Positions 17,040 through 26,200 of a DNA stretch of 64,000 nt are shown in pieces (position 1 is the first letter of the stretch; each line of letters starts with the position of its first letter). The DNA comes from CBDCBA01 sp965214125 (GTDB lineage Bacteria; Planctomycetota; Phycisphaerae; Tepidisphaerales; Tepidisphaeraceae). The position numbers were made by a program, and so were the translations under genes. The notes below the pieces were generated by a model. The model ran no database searches. It was not told the DNA's origin and saw only the letters and a program-made list of their open reading frames with translations. The stretch is taken from positions 1-64,000 of the forward strand of contig CBDCBA010000034.1 in NCBI GenBank assembly GCA_965214125.1, given 5' to 3'.

Positions 17040-19219
17040 AGCGGATCACCTTCGTGGCCGCGACGCTCGCGGTGCTTTCCGTCGAACTGGCCGACCTCGG
17101 CTGGCAGCCGATTTGGAAAGTCGTCGCTTGGGCGGCCGCGTTCGTTGTCGTAGCGACGGTCGTGCGGCTGGCCTTGACGCAATGGCACGGCGAGCTCTCG
17201 GCGCCGGCGTGGGAGCGGGCGGTCGCGACGGTCGTCGTCTACCGCTTTGTGTTAAATCCGCTGCCGACGGAGTGGCTCGTGCTCGACGCGATGCGGAACG
17301 CGCTGCTGGTCATGCTCGCGGTGCCGACCGTCAGGAAGACGGGCCCAGCCTTGATGAGCGTGTCGCTCGCGCTGGTGCTGGCGTGCAGCGTCATCGGCCA
17401 GAACGCCGCCGTACTGGTGACGGCCGTCGCGTTCGCGACGGTCGGGGCGGCGTGGCTGTCACGCGACCACCGGCGCGTGCCGTGGGGCGCGGTTGCCACG
17501 GTCGCCCTTGTCGCAGGCGTCGTCGCACTCGGCACGCACGCCAGCGCCGGGATTGCCGGCCTGCTCCCCGCCTGGGTCAAGAGCAGCGGCGGCGACGGTG
17601 CGGGCGACGACCGCGCCACGAGCGGCCTCGGCGATGGTCCCGACCAACAGGCCGGCGCAAACGGCGACGCCGGCTTCGACCGCAGCGATGTGTTTTGCGA
17701 GACCGACGGCCAGTGCCTATATGACGCGTTCGTCGAGGCCTACGGCGAGCCGGCCAAGCCGTCGGAAGAGAAGGCGCAGTGGCTCTCGCTCACCGAGCAG
17801 CAGATCGCCGAGCATCGCGAGCAGGACCTGCGCAGCGGCCGCGAGCAGCAGAACACGACGCGTCGCTTCTCCGTGCGTCGCGAACACAAGAATCGAGAGG
17901 CCTCACCCGAGGCAGTGCTGTGGATTAAGGCGGACCCCGATCAGTACCCGCTGCGTTTGCCGGTGCTCGCCTTCGACCACTACCACGCCGCCCACTGGCA
18001 CGAGCAGTCGGATCAGACGGTAATCTCCGCGATGGACAATGCCGGCCCCGACGGCTTCTTCCGGCCGGTCGACCAGCCGATCGGCGGTGCCTGGGGCGAC
18101 GAGCGACTCGTGTCGGTCAGCACCGGCACCTACGACGCCAACGTCCTGCCGATGCCCGGCGGACTAACGCGCTTTAAGATGGGCCGTGTGACGCGAGCCG
18201 ATGTCTTCGGCAGCGCGGCCGAGCCGATGCTGCGGGTCAACCGCCGCGAGATGCCGCCCGGCAGCGTGCTCAACATCGGCTACCGGCCGGCCGTCCTCTC
18301 GCTGCTTCACGCCGAGCGACTGGCCGAGGCGGATACGATTGAAGTCGATCGTAAACATAATCCGGCCGCCGCCGAGCTCGCCCGCGAACGGGCCGGCCAT
18401 CTCCCGCGGGGCTGGCCGCAGGTGGAGGCGGTTGTTGATCGACTTCGCACATATGCGCGGTACGACCCCGACGCGGTTCAGCCCGCCGACGCGCACGGCC
18501 ACGGTTGCCCGGTCGAGCAGTTCCTGCATGACACGATGCGGGGCGACGCGCACCTGTTCGCCTCATCCGCCGTGCTGATGTTGCAGAGCCTCGGCTACGA
18601 CGCCCGCCTCGCCGGCGGCTACTACGCCGATGCCGGAAACGTCGATCCCGAGACGGGGAAAGCGATTGTCACCCGCGGCCACGCCCACGTTTGGCCGCAG
18701 GTCCGGCTCGCGGCCGAGGCCGGGTACGCCAGCAGCCGCGACGCGAACCAGCAAGGCATCGCCCGCGGCGGGCAGTGGATCGACCTCGAACCGACGCCCG
18801 GCTTCGCGCTCGCCGACGGCTCGCCGACGCTGGCGCAGCGGGCGGGAATGGCGTGGTCGTCGGCCGCCCAATGGCTCGGCGAGCGGTGGCCAACGCTCGC
18901 GGTTGGCGCGGGGTTGCTGGCGAGCCTCGTGCTGCTCCGCCGTCCGTTGATCGACCGACTCGACTGGATGCTGTGGCGGCTGCGCCCGGCCGGGGCGGAT
19001 CGCCTGTTCGTCGAGCGGACGCTGGCGTTGCTCGATCGCAGCGCGCGTCGCCGCGGGAAGCCGCGCCCGCCGCACCAGTCGCACGCCGCCTGGTTGGCAA
19101 CCCGCGATCTTTCGACCGTCGCGGACTGGGCGTCATTCGCGCCGGCTGAGATGCCGCCGCCGTTGTCGGATGTCGTCACGCCGTTCCGCCGCGCGGTCCG
19201 GGAACGAGGCCGCCGCTGA
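17036..19219 (+). CDS. Transglutaminase-like (TgpA-type) membrane protein lacking the catalytic Cys
   Basis: A 727-residue protein with several N-terminal helices (residues 1-165), a periplasmic region with a transglutaminase-like core (about 440-595), one more helix (ALASLVLL-type, about 620-640) and a cytoplasmic tail. The core aligns as RGDAHLFASSAVLMLQSLGY followed by DARLAGGY. In active members the third residue of this block is Cys (G-x-C-x-x-F-A). Here it is Ala505 (codon GCG). The His (GHAHVW, His549) and Asp (IDLEPTPGF, Asp583) of the triad remain. The protein should therefore not act as a standard cysteine transglutaminase or protease, and may be a structural or binding pseudoenzyme. 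It is translationally coupled to the DUF58 gene. Confidence 0.85.
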   Translation: MKRITFVAATLAVLSVELADLGWQPIWKVVAWAAAFVVVATVVRLALTQWHGELSAPAWERAVATVVVYRFVLNPLPTEWLVLDAMRNALLVMLAVPTVRKTGPALMSVSLALVLACSVIGQNAAVLVTAVAFATVGAAWLSRDHRRVPWGAVATVALVAGVVALGTHASAGIAGLLPAWVKSSGGDGAGDDRATSGLGDGPDQQAGANGDAGFDRSDVFCETDGQCLYDAFVEAYGEPAKPSEEKAQWLSLTEQQIAEHREQDLRSGREQQNTTRRFSVRREHKNREASPEAVLWIKADPDQYPLRLPVLAFDHYHAAHWHEQSDQTVISAMDNAGPDGFFRPVDQPIGGAWGDERLVSVSTGTYDANVLPMPGGLTRFKMGRVTRADVFGSAAEPMLRVNRREMPPGSVLNIGYRPAVLSLLHAERLAEADTIEVDRKHNPAAAELARERAGHLPRGWPQVEAVVDRLRTYARYDPDAVQPADAHGHGCPVEQFLHDTMRGDAHLFASSAVLMLQSLGYDARLAGGYYADAGNVDPETGKAIVTRGHAHVWPQVRLAAEAGYASSRDANQQGIARGGQWIDLEPTPGFALADGSPTLAQRAGMAWSSAAQWLGERWPTLAVGAGLLASLVLLRRPLIDRLDWMLWRLRPAGADRLFVERTLALLDRSARRRGKPRPPHQSHAAWLATRDLSTVADWASFAPAEMPPPLSDVVTPFRRAVRERGRR

Positions 19220-19348
19220 TCGTCGCCGCGCCACCGTCACGTGCCGGCGGTCGTTAAAATATACACGTCGCCATCGCGCCAAGTTTGTGACGCCCTGCGC
19301 CGCGCGTGCTATGACGGTATCCTTGCCTCCTGGCGAAGCCCATCGTTC

Positions 19349-20293
19349 ATGCACCATCCTCCACCAGACCCCGTGCGACACGCCGATGCCCCGACACAGA
19401 TCCAGCGCATTCACGACCGCCTGACGAACGCGCTGCGTGGCAAGGAACGTGTCGTCGAGCACGTCCTGTGCTGCCTGCTCGCTCGTGTACACGTCCTCCT
19501 GGAAGATCTGCCCGGCACCGGCAACACCACACTCGCTAAAGCGCTCGCATCAGCCGTCGGCGGCAGCTTCGGCCGGCTGCAATGTACGCCCGACCTGCTG
19601 CCCGGCGACGTGACGGGCTTCAGCGTCTTCAACCAGAAGAGCCGCGAGTTCGACTTTCTGCCCGGACCGGTCTTCGGCGACGTGCTGCTCGTCGACGAAG
19701 TCAACCGGGCCACGCCGCGGACTCAGAGCGCATTGCTTGAGGCGATGGCCGAGGGGCAGGTGACCGCAGACAACGTGCGGCGCGACCTGTCCCCGACCTT
19801 CTTCGTCATCGCCACACAGAACCCGGTCGAGCACGCCGGCACCTACCCGCTGCCCGAGGCGCAGCTCGACCGCTTCGGCATGAAGCTGAGCGTCGGCTAC
19901 CCATCGCCCGAGCACGAGATGGCGATGCTGGAAGCGACCGTGACAAGCGAAGCAAATATGATCGACGTTGAGCCTATCCTGATCGATGGAGAGCTGCTCG
20001 CGTTGCAGCAGCACGTCGCCGCGCTTGCCTGTGGTGAGCGAGTTCGATCATATCTTGTTCGCTTGGCAACGGCCTCGCGTGATCATCCTCGGGTGACGCT
20101 CGGCCTCAGCCCGCGCGGCCTCTTGACGTGGCAGCGGTTGGCGCAAAGTCGAGCTTTTCTGACCGGCCGGAAGTACGTCACGGCCGACGACGTTCAGGCG
20201 GTGGCGCGGCCATGCCTGCTGGTGCGGCTCGGCACCGGCGGCGAAGACGCGGGGCGGGTTATCGACGAGCTGATGGAAGGGGTGGCGGTTTGA
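19349..20293 (+). CDS. MoxR-family AAA+ ATPase with altered Walker A
   Basis: A 314-residue cytoplasmic ATPase. The start ATG 19349 gives MHHPPPDPVRH; the frame is open from 19241. The core shows LRGKERVVEHVLCCLLARVH, Walker A at residues 53-61, Walker B VLLVDEVNRATPRTQSALLE, sensor 1 FVIATQNPVEHAGTYPLPEA with the QLDRF arginine region, and sensor 2-like LGLSPRG. Walker A reads PGTGNTTLA: the invariant Lys is Asn59 (codon AAC). This change usually abolishes nucleotide binding or hydrolysis, while all other motifs are normal. 130 bases separate it from the transglutaminase-like gene, with an AT-rich patch (gttaaaatatacac) that could be a promoter. Its stop overlaps the TTG start of the next gene. 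Confidence 0.9.
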   Translation: MHHPPPDPVRHADAPTQIQRIHDRLTNALRGKERVVEHVLCCLLARVHVLLEDLPGTGNTTLAKALASAVGGSFGRLQCTPDLLPGDVTGFSVFNQKSREFDFLPGPVFGDVLLVDEVNRATPRTQSALLEAMAEGQVTADNVRRDLSPTFFVIATQNPVEHAGTYPLPEAQLDRFGMKLSVGYPSPEHEMAMLEATVTSEANMIDVEPILIDGELLALQQHVAALACGERVRSYLVRLATASRDHPRVTLGLSPRGLLTWQRLAQSRAFLTGRKYVTADDVQAVARPCLLVRLGTGGEDAGRVIDELMEGVAV

Positions 20294-21735
20294 ACGCGAT
20301 CCCGACGCTCCCGCTCGCCGCCGAAAGCGAGCTGTTCTGGACCACCGGCACGTTCGTGCTGCGACTGGGAGAGGCGGTCATCGCGGCGGTGCCAGACCTG
20401 CTGATCGGGGTGCTGATCGCCGGGCTGCTGCGGCACCTCGTTGGCGACGATCGGCTGCGTTGGTGGTTCGCATCGTGGTGGCGGACGACGCTGGCGGCAA
20501 TCGCGCTGCCGGTTGGCGCGGCTGGAGTGTTGCCGGTCGCCGTGATGCTGCGCCGGGCAGGCGTTCGCGCGTCGGGCGTTGCGGCGACGCTGCTCGTCGG
20601 CGGGGCAATCGGACCATTGTCGCTGGCTTATCTGATGGAACGGGCGACGCCCGCGGCGACGGGCGTGCTCGTGGCGATGCTTGCCGCGACGGTCGGCCTT
20701 GCGTTCTTCGTAGTCTCACGGTTCGAGCGGCTGACCGAACCCAAGGGTGACGACGCAGCCGGTTTGGTGCCCGCGCTGGCCGAGGTGAGACCTCTGTTGC
20801 GTGCGAGTGCATTGCCGCTGCTGTGCGCACTCGTGGCGTTCGCAGCGATGGCATCCCTCCTGCCACCGAGTTTCCTCGGCGAAGCGATGCACGACCCGTC
20901 GTCGTCGCACGCAGTCGCGGCGTTGGCTACCCCGTTCGTCGCGTTCTACCCGCCGGAGTTGACGCCCCTGTTCGCCGGCGAGGCGGCGGCGGGCGTCTAC
21001 CCCGGCGCGGCTTGGACGATGCTGCTCGGTGGCGGGTTCTCGGTCGGCAGCGTGGTGTTACTCGTCGCGTTGGCGGGGCGCCGCGTCGCGGGCCTGTCGA
21101 TCGTTCTCATCGTGATGCTGGCGTCGCTCGGGTTTCTCGCGCTGCACCTCACGCCGCGGCTGGTTCCGCTCGCGGCAGAGGACTCGCACGCTTTCGATCG
21201 CCTGTCGCGGCCGTTCCACGTACTCGACGACGATGCCGGCGTCGTCTCCGGCATCGTCAACGCTTGGTCGCAAGCCGTAACCGTGGGCACGCTCGCGTCG
21301 GCGGCCGTGCTTTGCCTGCTGTGCATCCTGCCGGCCTCGAAGGTGCGGCCGGCGGAAGGGCGGGAACACATCTCGTCGGCACCGCTCTACGGGTTCGCCC
21401 CCGTCGCGGTCGCCGCGTGGCTGGTCCTGACGCTCTACGTCTACTTCCCGCCGCCGACCGTTGTGTTGGCGCAGATGCGTCACGCCGAGGGAGACCTGTC
21501 GGCGGCGCTGGGCCAGAATGACGTCGAGGCCGGGCTTCGTGCCGTCGAGCAGATCGACCGCCTCGCCGCCCGCGGTGCGGTCGGCGGACGCCTTCGGCTG
21601 GACTGGGCTTCCGCCGACGGCCTTGACGATATCCGCTCCGCGGCACGCGAGGTTGCCGAGGAGCTTCCCGCGGGCGAGACGATGCACTACCGCGACGCCC
21701 GCCAACTGTTCGAGGAAATCAGCGGCAAACGGTGA
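20290..21735 (+). CDS. Polytopic membrane protein, permease (YraQ/ArsP-like) candidate
   Basis: 481 residues from a TTG start that overlaps the MoxR stop (TTGA). Eight to ten hydrophobic helices are visible. The N-terminal part (AVIAAVPDLLIGVLIAGLLR, then LPVGAAGVLPVAVMLRRAGV and LLVGGAIGPLSLAYLM) resembles the COG0701 permease family (YraQ/ArsP). However, the usual C-S-C-G motif before I-P is GAAG here, so the similarity is partial. The C-terminal ~90 residues are soluble, with a short helical repeat (ALGQNDVEAGLRAVEQIDRL). The coupling to MoxR suggests a shared assembly or transport role. The family call is tentative. Confidence 0.55.
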   Translation: MNAIPTLPLAAESELFWTTGTFVLRLGEAVIAAVPDLLIGVLIAGLLRHLVGDDRLRWWFASWWRTTLAAIALPVGAAGVLPVAVMLRRAGVRASGVAATLLVGGAIGPLSLAYLMERATPAATGVLVAMLAATVGLAFFVVSRFERLTEPKGDDAAGLVPALAEVRPLLRASALPLLCALVAFAAMASLLPPSFLGEAMHDPSSSHAVAALATPFVAFYPPELTPLFAGEAAAGVYPGAAWTMLLGGGFSVGSVVLLVALAGRRVAGLSIVLIVMLASLGFLALHLTPRLVPLAAEDSHAFDRLSRPFHVLDDDAGVVSGIVNAWSQAVTVGTLASAAVLCLLCILPASKVRPAEGREHISSAPLYGFAPVAVAAWLVLTLYVYFPPPTVVLAQMRHAEGDLSAALGQNDVEAGLRAVEQIDRLAARGAVGGRLRLDWASADGLDDIRSAAREVAEELPAGETMHYRDARQLFEEISGKR

Positions 21736-21950
21736 AGCCTCGGCAAGCGCTGCCCCACGACCGTTGGCAGTCGCAGCACACGCCTCGTTCGAACGCGAGA
21801 ACGTCCGCGTGTCCGCATCGTCCAAACCTACAATGAGGACTGCCCTCCATGGTCGCCAGAAGATGGCGGCCAAGCTCCTCGGTCGTACCAGCGTCGTTCG
21901 CCACTTCGCCGAGGGGGGCGAAGGCTTAGCGTGCAAAGAGTGACTAACGA
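21736..21950. other. Intergenic stretch, nothing recognised
   Basis: About 215 bases after the permease gene. No protein-like frame, hairpin or terminator was found. Confidence 0.4.
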
Positions 21951-21964
21951 CGGAGTGACCCCAA
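21951..21964. repeat. 14-bp direct copy of the tRNA-Glu 3' end region
   Basis: cggagtgaccccaa here is identical to 5779-5792, which covers the 3' end of the tRNA-Glu acceptor stem and five flanking bases. Direct repeats of tRNA 3' ends can mark integration sites, but no integrase gene lies between the two copies. Confidence 0.4.
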
Positions 21965-22160
21965 GGAGAGCAAGCTCGACACGACCAAGGTCATCGCCAG
22001 CATCTTCGGCGGCTACACGACGGGGCTGTTCCTGCTCAGCCTCTTCACGACTCGCGTCGGCGGGCGGGCGGTGATGTGGGCGATCCCCCCGGCGCTGGCG
22101 CTGAACGCAAAGGCGAGGGAGGCGAGGAACGGCATCGACGCGCCGCGGGTCGGCGGGGCG
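21963..22160 (+). pseudogene. Fragment of a sodium:solute symporter
   Basis: An open segment reading KVIASIFGGYTTGLFLLSLF, TTRVGGRAVMWAI and PPALALNAKAREARNG without a start. The order (small-residue helix, G-L-F-L-L-x-L-x-T-R-R-x-x-G-R) is the C-terminal core of SSS/SLC5-type symporters. Only about 65 residues remain, and the frame runs into an IS630 remnant. Nothing else of the transporter is present nearby. Confidence 0.55.
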
Positions 22161-22170
22161 ACCGGCGGGT

Positions 22171-22428
22171 GTGGAGGAGGCGATCGGGGCCGTCGGCGCG
22201 AGCGTCTGGTACCTGCCGGATGCAGGGCGTGCCCTGCATCTGCCGTACAGCCCAGACCTGAACCTGATCGAGAAGGCGTGGTCGAAGGTCAAGGCATTCC
22301 TGCGCGACCATCATGATATCCTAGGGGCATGGCGGCGGGAAGCGTTATCGGCCTCAACAGGACCGATAAATCGGCTCTCACGCCCCGCCACGGCTAATTT
22401 CGCCGAGCCTATAAGTTTACTTATGTGA
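22171..22428 (+). pseudogene. C-terminal fragment of an IS630-family transposase
   Basis: The frame reads EEAIGAVGASVWYLP and then PYSPDLNLIEKAWSKVKAFL, the hallmark end of IS630-type DDE transposases, including the catalytic Glu in L-I-E-K. Eight extra residues (DAGRALHL) plus a duplicated Pro sit between Y-L-P and P-Y-S-P, encoded by a palindromic insertion. The two catalytic Asp residues and the whole N-terminus are absent. Confidence 0.75.
22219..22240. repeat. 22-bp palindrome inserted in frame in the IS630 remnant
   Basis: gatgcagggc, gt, gccctgcatc form a perfect 10-bp stem with a 2-base loop. It is flanked by tgccg on both sides (22214-22218 and 22241-22245), which looks like a 5-bp target duplication. 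Together the 27 added bases keep the frame open. Confidence 0.7.
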
Positions 22429-22450
22429 AGGTGGTGGTGACAGAGCAGCA

Positions 22451-22531
22451 GAGTATGCTTTTGACCCCTTTGCTCCTCTCATCTCGCCGTCGGCGCTGTG
22501 GGTGAATATAGAGAATGCTCCTGACCCCTTT
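22451..22531. repeat. Pair of ~21-bp direct repeats containing tgacccctt
   Basis: gagtatgcttttgacccctt (22451-22470) and gagaatgctcctgacccctt (22511-22530) match at 17 of 20 positions and lie exactly 60 bases apart. They sit between transposase debris and the MORN-type gene. They may be the edges of a degraded mobile element. Confidence 0.5.
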
Positions 22532-22549
22532 ACCTTCCCGGCGGACCCG

Positions 22550-23158
22550 CTATTCTCTCGGACTTACACCGTGTTCTTCTCGCGCAGCGTTTCCTTGGCT
22601 GTCCGTGTATCGCCAAGTTCCAATTCGGCAGCCATAGTGATATTCTCCCTCTTCAGTTACATTTCCATCTTCATCAAAAAACCGCCAAAGGCCGTGCTTT
22701 TCTCCATTACTATGGATTCCTTCCGCACGAGGAGAGCCATCGGAGTGAGTATATGTCCTCTTCCGATACTGAGTATCAGCAAGCTGAATTATATGTGATC
22801 CATCGACCTTGTACGCGTTGCCGGACAGAGTAATTCCTTCGTTGTTGATCCACCCCTGAATTTCTAACCCGCCTTTACCAATCATCACGATCTTTGTATC
22901 GGACTTTCCTGCGACTACAGGAGGCTGCCGCTTTGTAGCCAAAGCATCTTCTATAACCCCTACAGCTTCTCTGTGACTTTCACCATCTAGCGTTTCTGGA
23001 TCGCCGTAATAGTATACTACCGTTTTTTCCGTCTTCGCTAACTTTGCAAGCAATGGATCTGGTGTGCTCGCTGTTTTCAGACAAACAAACAGAACCATAC
23101 CAGTCAAAGTCATAGCCGCTACTAGCCACAGTAAGAGCCGACGGAGTTTGCGGTGCAT
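22550..23158 (-). CDS. Membrane-anchored MORN-repeat-like protein next to RHS C-terminus
   Basis: 202 residues from ATG 23158, chosen because aaggggag lies 6 bases before it as a clear ribosome binding site. One N-terminal helix (LLLWLVAAMTLTGMVLFVCL) follows a basic stretch, so the rest should be outside the cytoplasmic membrane. The C-terminal third holds MORN/YwqK-like units: SDGSPRAEGIHSNGEKHGLW, RFFDEDGNVTEEGEYHYGCR and IGTWRYTDSQGN. It lies 50 bases downstream of the RHS gene on the same strand and shares the low GC of the RHS C-terminal domain. That position is where immunity genes of RHS effectors usually lie, so an immunity or partner role is a reasonable but untested inference. Confidence 0.7.
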   Translation of the reverse strand: MHRKLRRLLLWLVAAMTLTGMVLFVCLKTASTPDPLLAKLAKTEKTVVYYYGDPETLDGESHREAVGVIEDALATKRQPPVVAGKSDTKIVMIGKGGLEIQGWINNEGITLSGNAYKVDGSHIIQLADTQYRKRTYTHSDGSPRAEGIHSNGEKHGLWRFFDEDGNVTEEGEYHYGCRIGTWRYTDSQGNAAREEHGVSPRE

Positions 23159-23208
23159 ATGAAACTCCCCTTTATTTGTAGAAAACAAGACTTACCCAAC
23201 TGCTGTTC

Positions 23209-26200
23209 CTACTTCTTTGGCGCACCAGGCGTGTCCGATGCGGGAGGTACCGGTTTACCAGGTTGTGTGATAACCCACCCTCCGCCACGGATTACTGTGA
23301 GCGAATCTGTAGATTCTGTCAGAGCATGCACCTCTGCTCCAATAAGATCTGCAAGCAACTGCATAAACCTCCCGCTGCGACCAGTCTTACAAGTCCAGAG
23401 AATACAATCGGATTGATCATCAGTATAAATGTCCAGTTTCGTGAGCAAGGCGGACAGCTTATCACTAAATTCTCTCGAGTTTGGGTCGATGTTTTTACCG
23501 ATGTGTGTTTCGCCCAGATTCGGGTTGTATCCTATTCGCACAGATCCGCTGCTCCCATGCGATCGTATCCGGATACTACCTATGACTGCGTCATTATCAT
23601 CTTCACGCAGTTCTTTCATCTTATCAATAATCTTTTGAGCCATGTCCTCTGCACATGTTGGCTCAATGTAAAATCTATGTGGGTCACCACCGTAGGTTTG
23701 TCCGTTGCTAAAGGCTGTTGCAAACATCCCAAGGAATTTCGAAACCAGCATTGCTGGGTCTTCGCCATCTCGTGGAACTATGTCAAAATCGTAGCGGTCT
23801 AGACCTATAGGATCCAGCCAAGAGATCGTAGAACTGCCGACGTATTGGAACAGATTCGTACCGTCTACGTAGCCCATAGGATCCTGCCTTCCCCACCGCC
23901 CGAGGCGGTTAAGGTCGCGGAAGCGGGCGTGCCAAAGGCCCGCCGCGCCGTCGTACCGCAGCCCTTGATGGCCGTAGAGCCATTTGACGGGACTAGAGTT
24001 GCCCGCCGCGAGTGTCCAATCGGCGTCGAGCACCGTCCGCTCGCCATAGGGGTCGAACAGGTAACGCTCCACCACGTCCCACTCGCCCGTGCCGTCGTGC
24101 TTGAGGATCGCCGTCACGTTGAAGTTGGCGTCGTGCGTGACGTAAACGCGCTCCTCCAGACCAGTCGTGTTCGGGTCCGTGTCGCGGTCGCGCAGGACCA
24201 TCGCGTCCACGTAGGCCGGGCTCCAGACGTGCTGCGTGTGGGCCGTTGAGGCCGCCCCACCACTGCCGTCGTCGGCACGCTCCTCCAGGACCTGCCACTG
24301 CTGGCTGTAGAATAGGTGCGTGTGGTCGGTCCCGTCGTCCGTCTCGACCCGGCGGGCCAGGGCGTCGTAGGCGTAGTGGACCTCGTTGCCCGCCAGCCCC
24401 GCGTCGGGGTCGATGTAGACCACGCGGCCCCAGGCGTCGTAGGTCAGTTCCTGGCCCGTCTCATCGGCCGTCATCTCGCCGTTGGCCGAGTGCGTCGGGG
24501 TTGAGGCCCCGCTGACGCCCGTGATGCGGTTCTGCGCGTCGTGCGTGCGCGTCTGCGTGGTTGATGTTTCGTCAGTTACGCTGTTCCAGTTGCCCAGGGC
24601 GTCCAGGTCCCAGTCCTGCGACCGCGAGGCCGAGCCGGTCAGGCCATCCTTCGCGGTGTTGAGCGTGCCGCGGCTGAACTGCGTCAAGCGGTCGAGCTGG
24701 TCGTACTCGCCACTCGTGGGGTCGACGTACAGCTCGCTCAGGGTGCTCTGCACGAGGTTCTCCTCGTAGAGCCGGTTGCCGTTGCGGTCGTGGCCGTAGC
24801 CGAAGCGGTCCACGTCGCTCCACCCACCACCGCTGCTGTCGACCCACCGCTGGTCGACCACGCGGCCGAAGCGGTCCAGGCCCGTGTACTGATCGCCGGC
24901 GGGGCCGGTGGTTCCCGTCTCGGAGTAGTAGACGAGGTCCAGGTCCGCCTCCGGGTGGCGGCGGCCGACGATCGTGCTCAAGCCCAGGTAGTCGTACGCC
25001 TCGGCCGTGGTTGCATCCCATGTCAGGCTTGACAGGCGGCTGACGTCGTCGTTCAGGCCGGCGGGGGTGGCGGTGTAGTCGTACGACAAGACCGTCCCGT
25101 CGGGGTAGGTCATGCCCGTCATGCGCGAGTGGTTGGCCCCGTTCGCCATCTCGCTGTAAGCGTAACCAACGCCGAGCGTGCTGGCATCCACCGCGCCGTC
25201 GTGCTCCTGGAGTTCCTCGGTCAACTGACCCAGGCCGTTGTAGTGGCGCTGCACCTCATTCACGATGCTGGTGCCGCTGAGGCTCTTCAGCGAGAAGACG
25301 CGGCCGGCGTCGTCGTAGCTCGTCGTCAGGGCGTCGACTGCTTGGTCCACGCCGGTGCCGAAGGCCGTCACCTCGTCGGCCGTCAGGCGGCCGAGCAGGT
25401 CGTAGTCGTAGGCGTGCGTCGTGCCGTTGCGGTCGGTCCACGTCTCCCGCTGGCCGGCGCGGTTGACGGTGTAGGTTTCATCGGTGGCGGTGGAGCCACC
25501 GACCGACGGGTAGCTCGTCTCGGTCAGGACGCTGTTGCTGAAGAAGGCGTCGCCGCGCGTGGTGCTGGCGGCGTAGCCGTAGGTGGTGGTCTGGTCCTCC
25601 TGGTCCGCCGGCAGGTCGGCCGTCATGCTCGCCACGCTGCCGTTGCCGTCGTAGGCCCAGCGGGTGATCCGGTTGGCGTCGCTGTCGTCGCTGCGCGTGA
25701 AGCGGAAGTCCTCGAACGTGCTGTCGACGTCGTAGAGCGAGGCCATCCCCCACTTCGTGCCGCCCGGCCCGCCCGACGGCAGCGCCTGGGTCGTCAGCAG
25801 CGCGTCGTTCAGGTAGACCCTGGCCGCGTCGCCCCGCATCTCCAGGCGCAGCGTGTCGCCGTCGACCGCCGGCTGCGACGACTGCCACAGCAGCGTGTAG
25901 GCCCCGCCGCGCCGCTCGTAGAGCCGCACGGGCTTGACCGAGTTGTCGACCTTGAGCAGGTAGAAGTTGTCCGCGTCCTCGAAGCGCCCCACGATCCCCC
26001 ACTGCACCCACGTCACGCCGCTGCCCAGCTCGCCGATGCGGGCCTGCGCGGCCCCGTCGTCGGCGGCGCCCTCCAGCACGGCCATGTCCATCCCCCCGCC
26101 GTCGTGCGCCTCGCGGCTGATGGCGGCCCGCTCCTGCACCTCCCACGTCCCCTTGGCCACGTTCCACACCTGGCCCGTGTCGGCGGCGCCCAGCGAGCCG

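Noticed and set aside
24250..24520. Small plus-strand frames opposite the RHS gene, e.g. around 24246-24515
   Set aside because: They are Arg/Pro-rich, have no ribosome binding site and are fully inside a conserved coding region.
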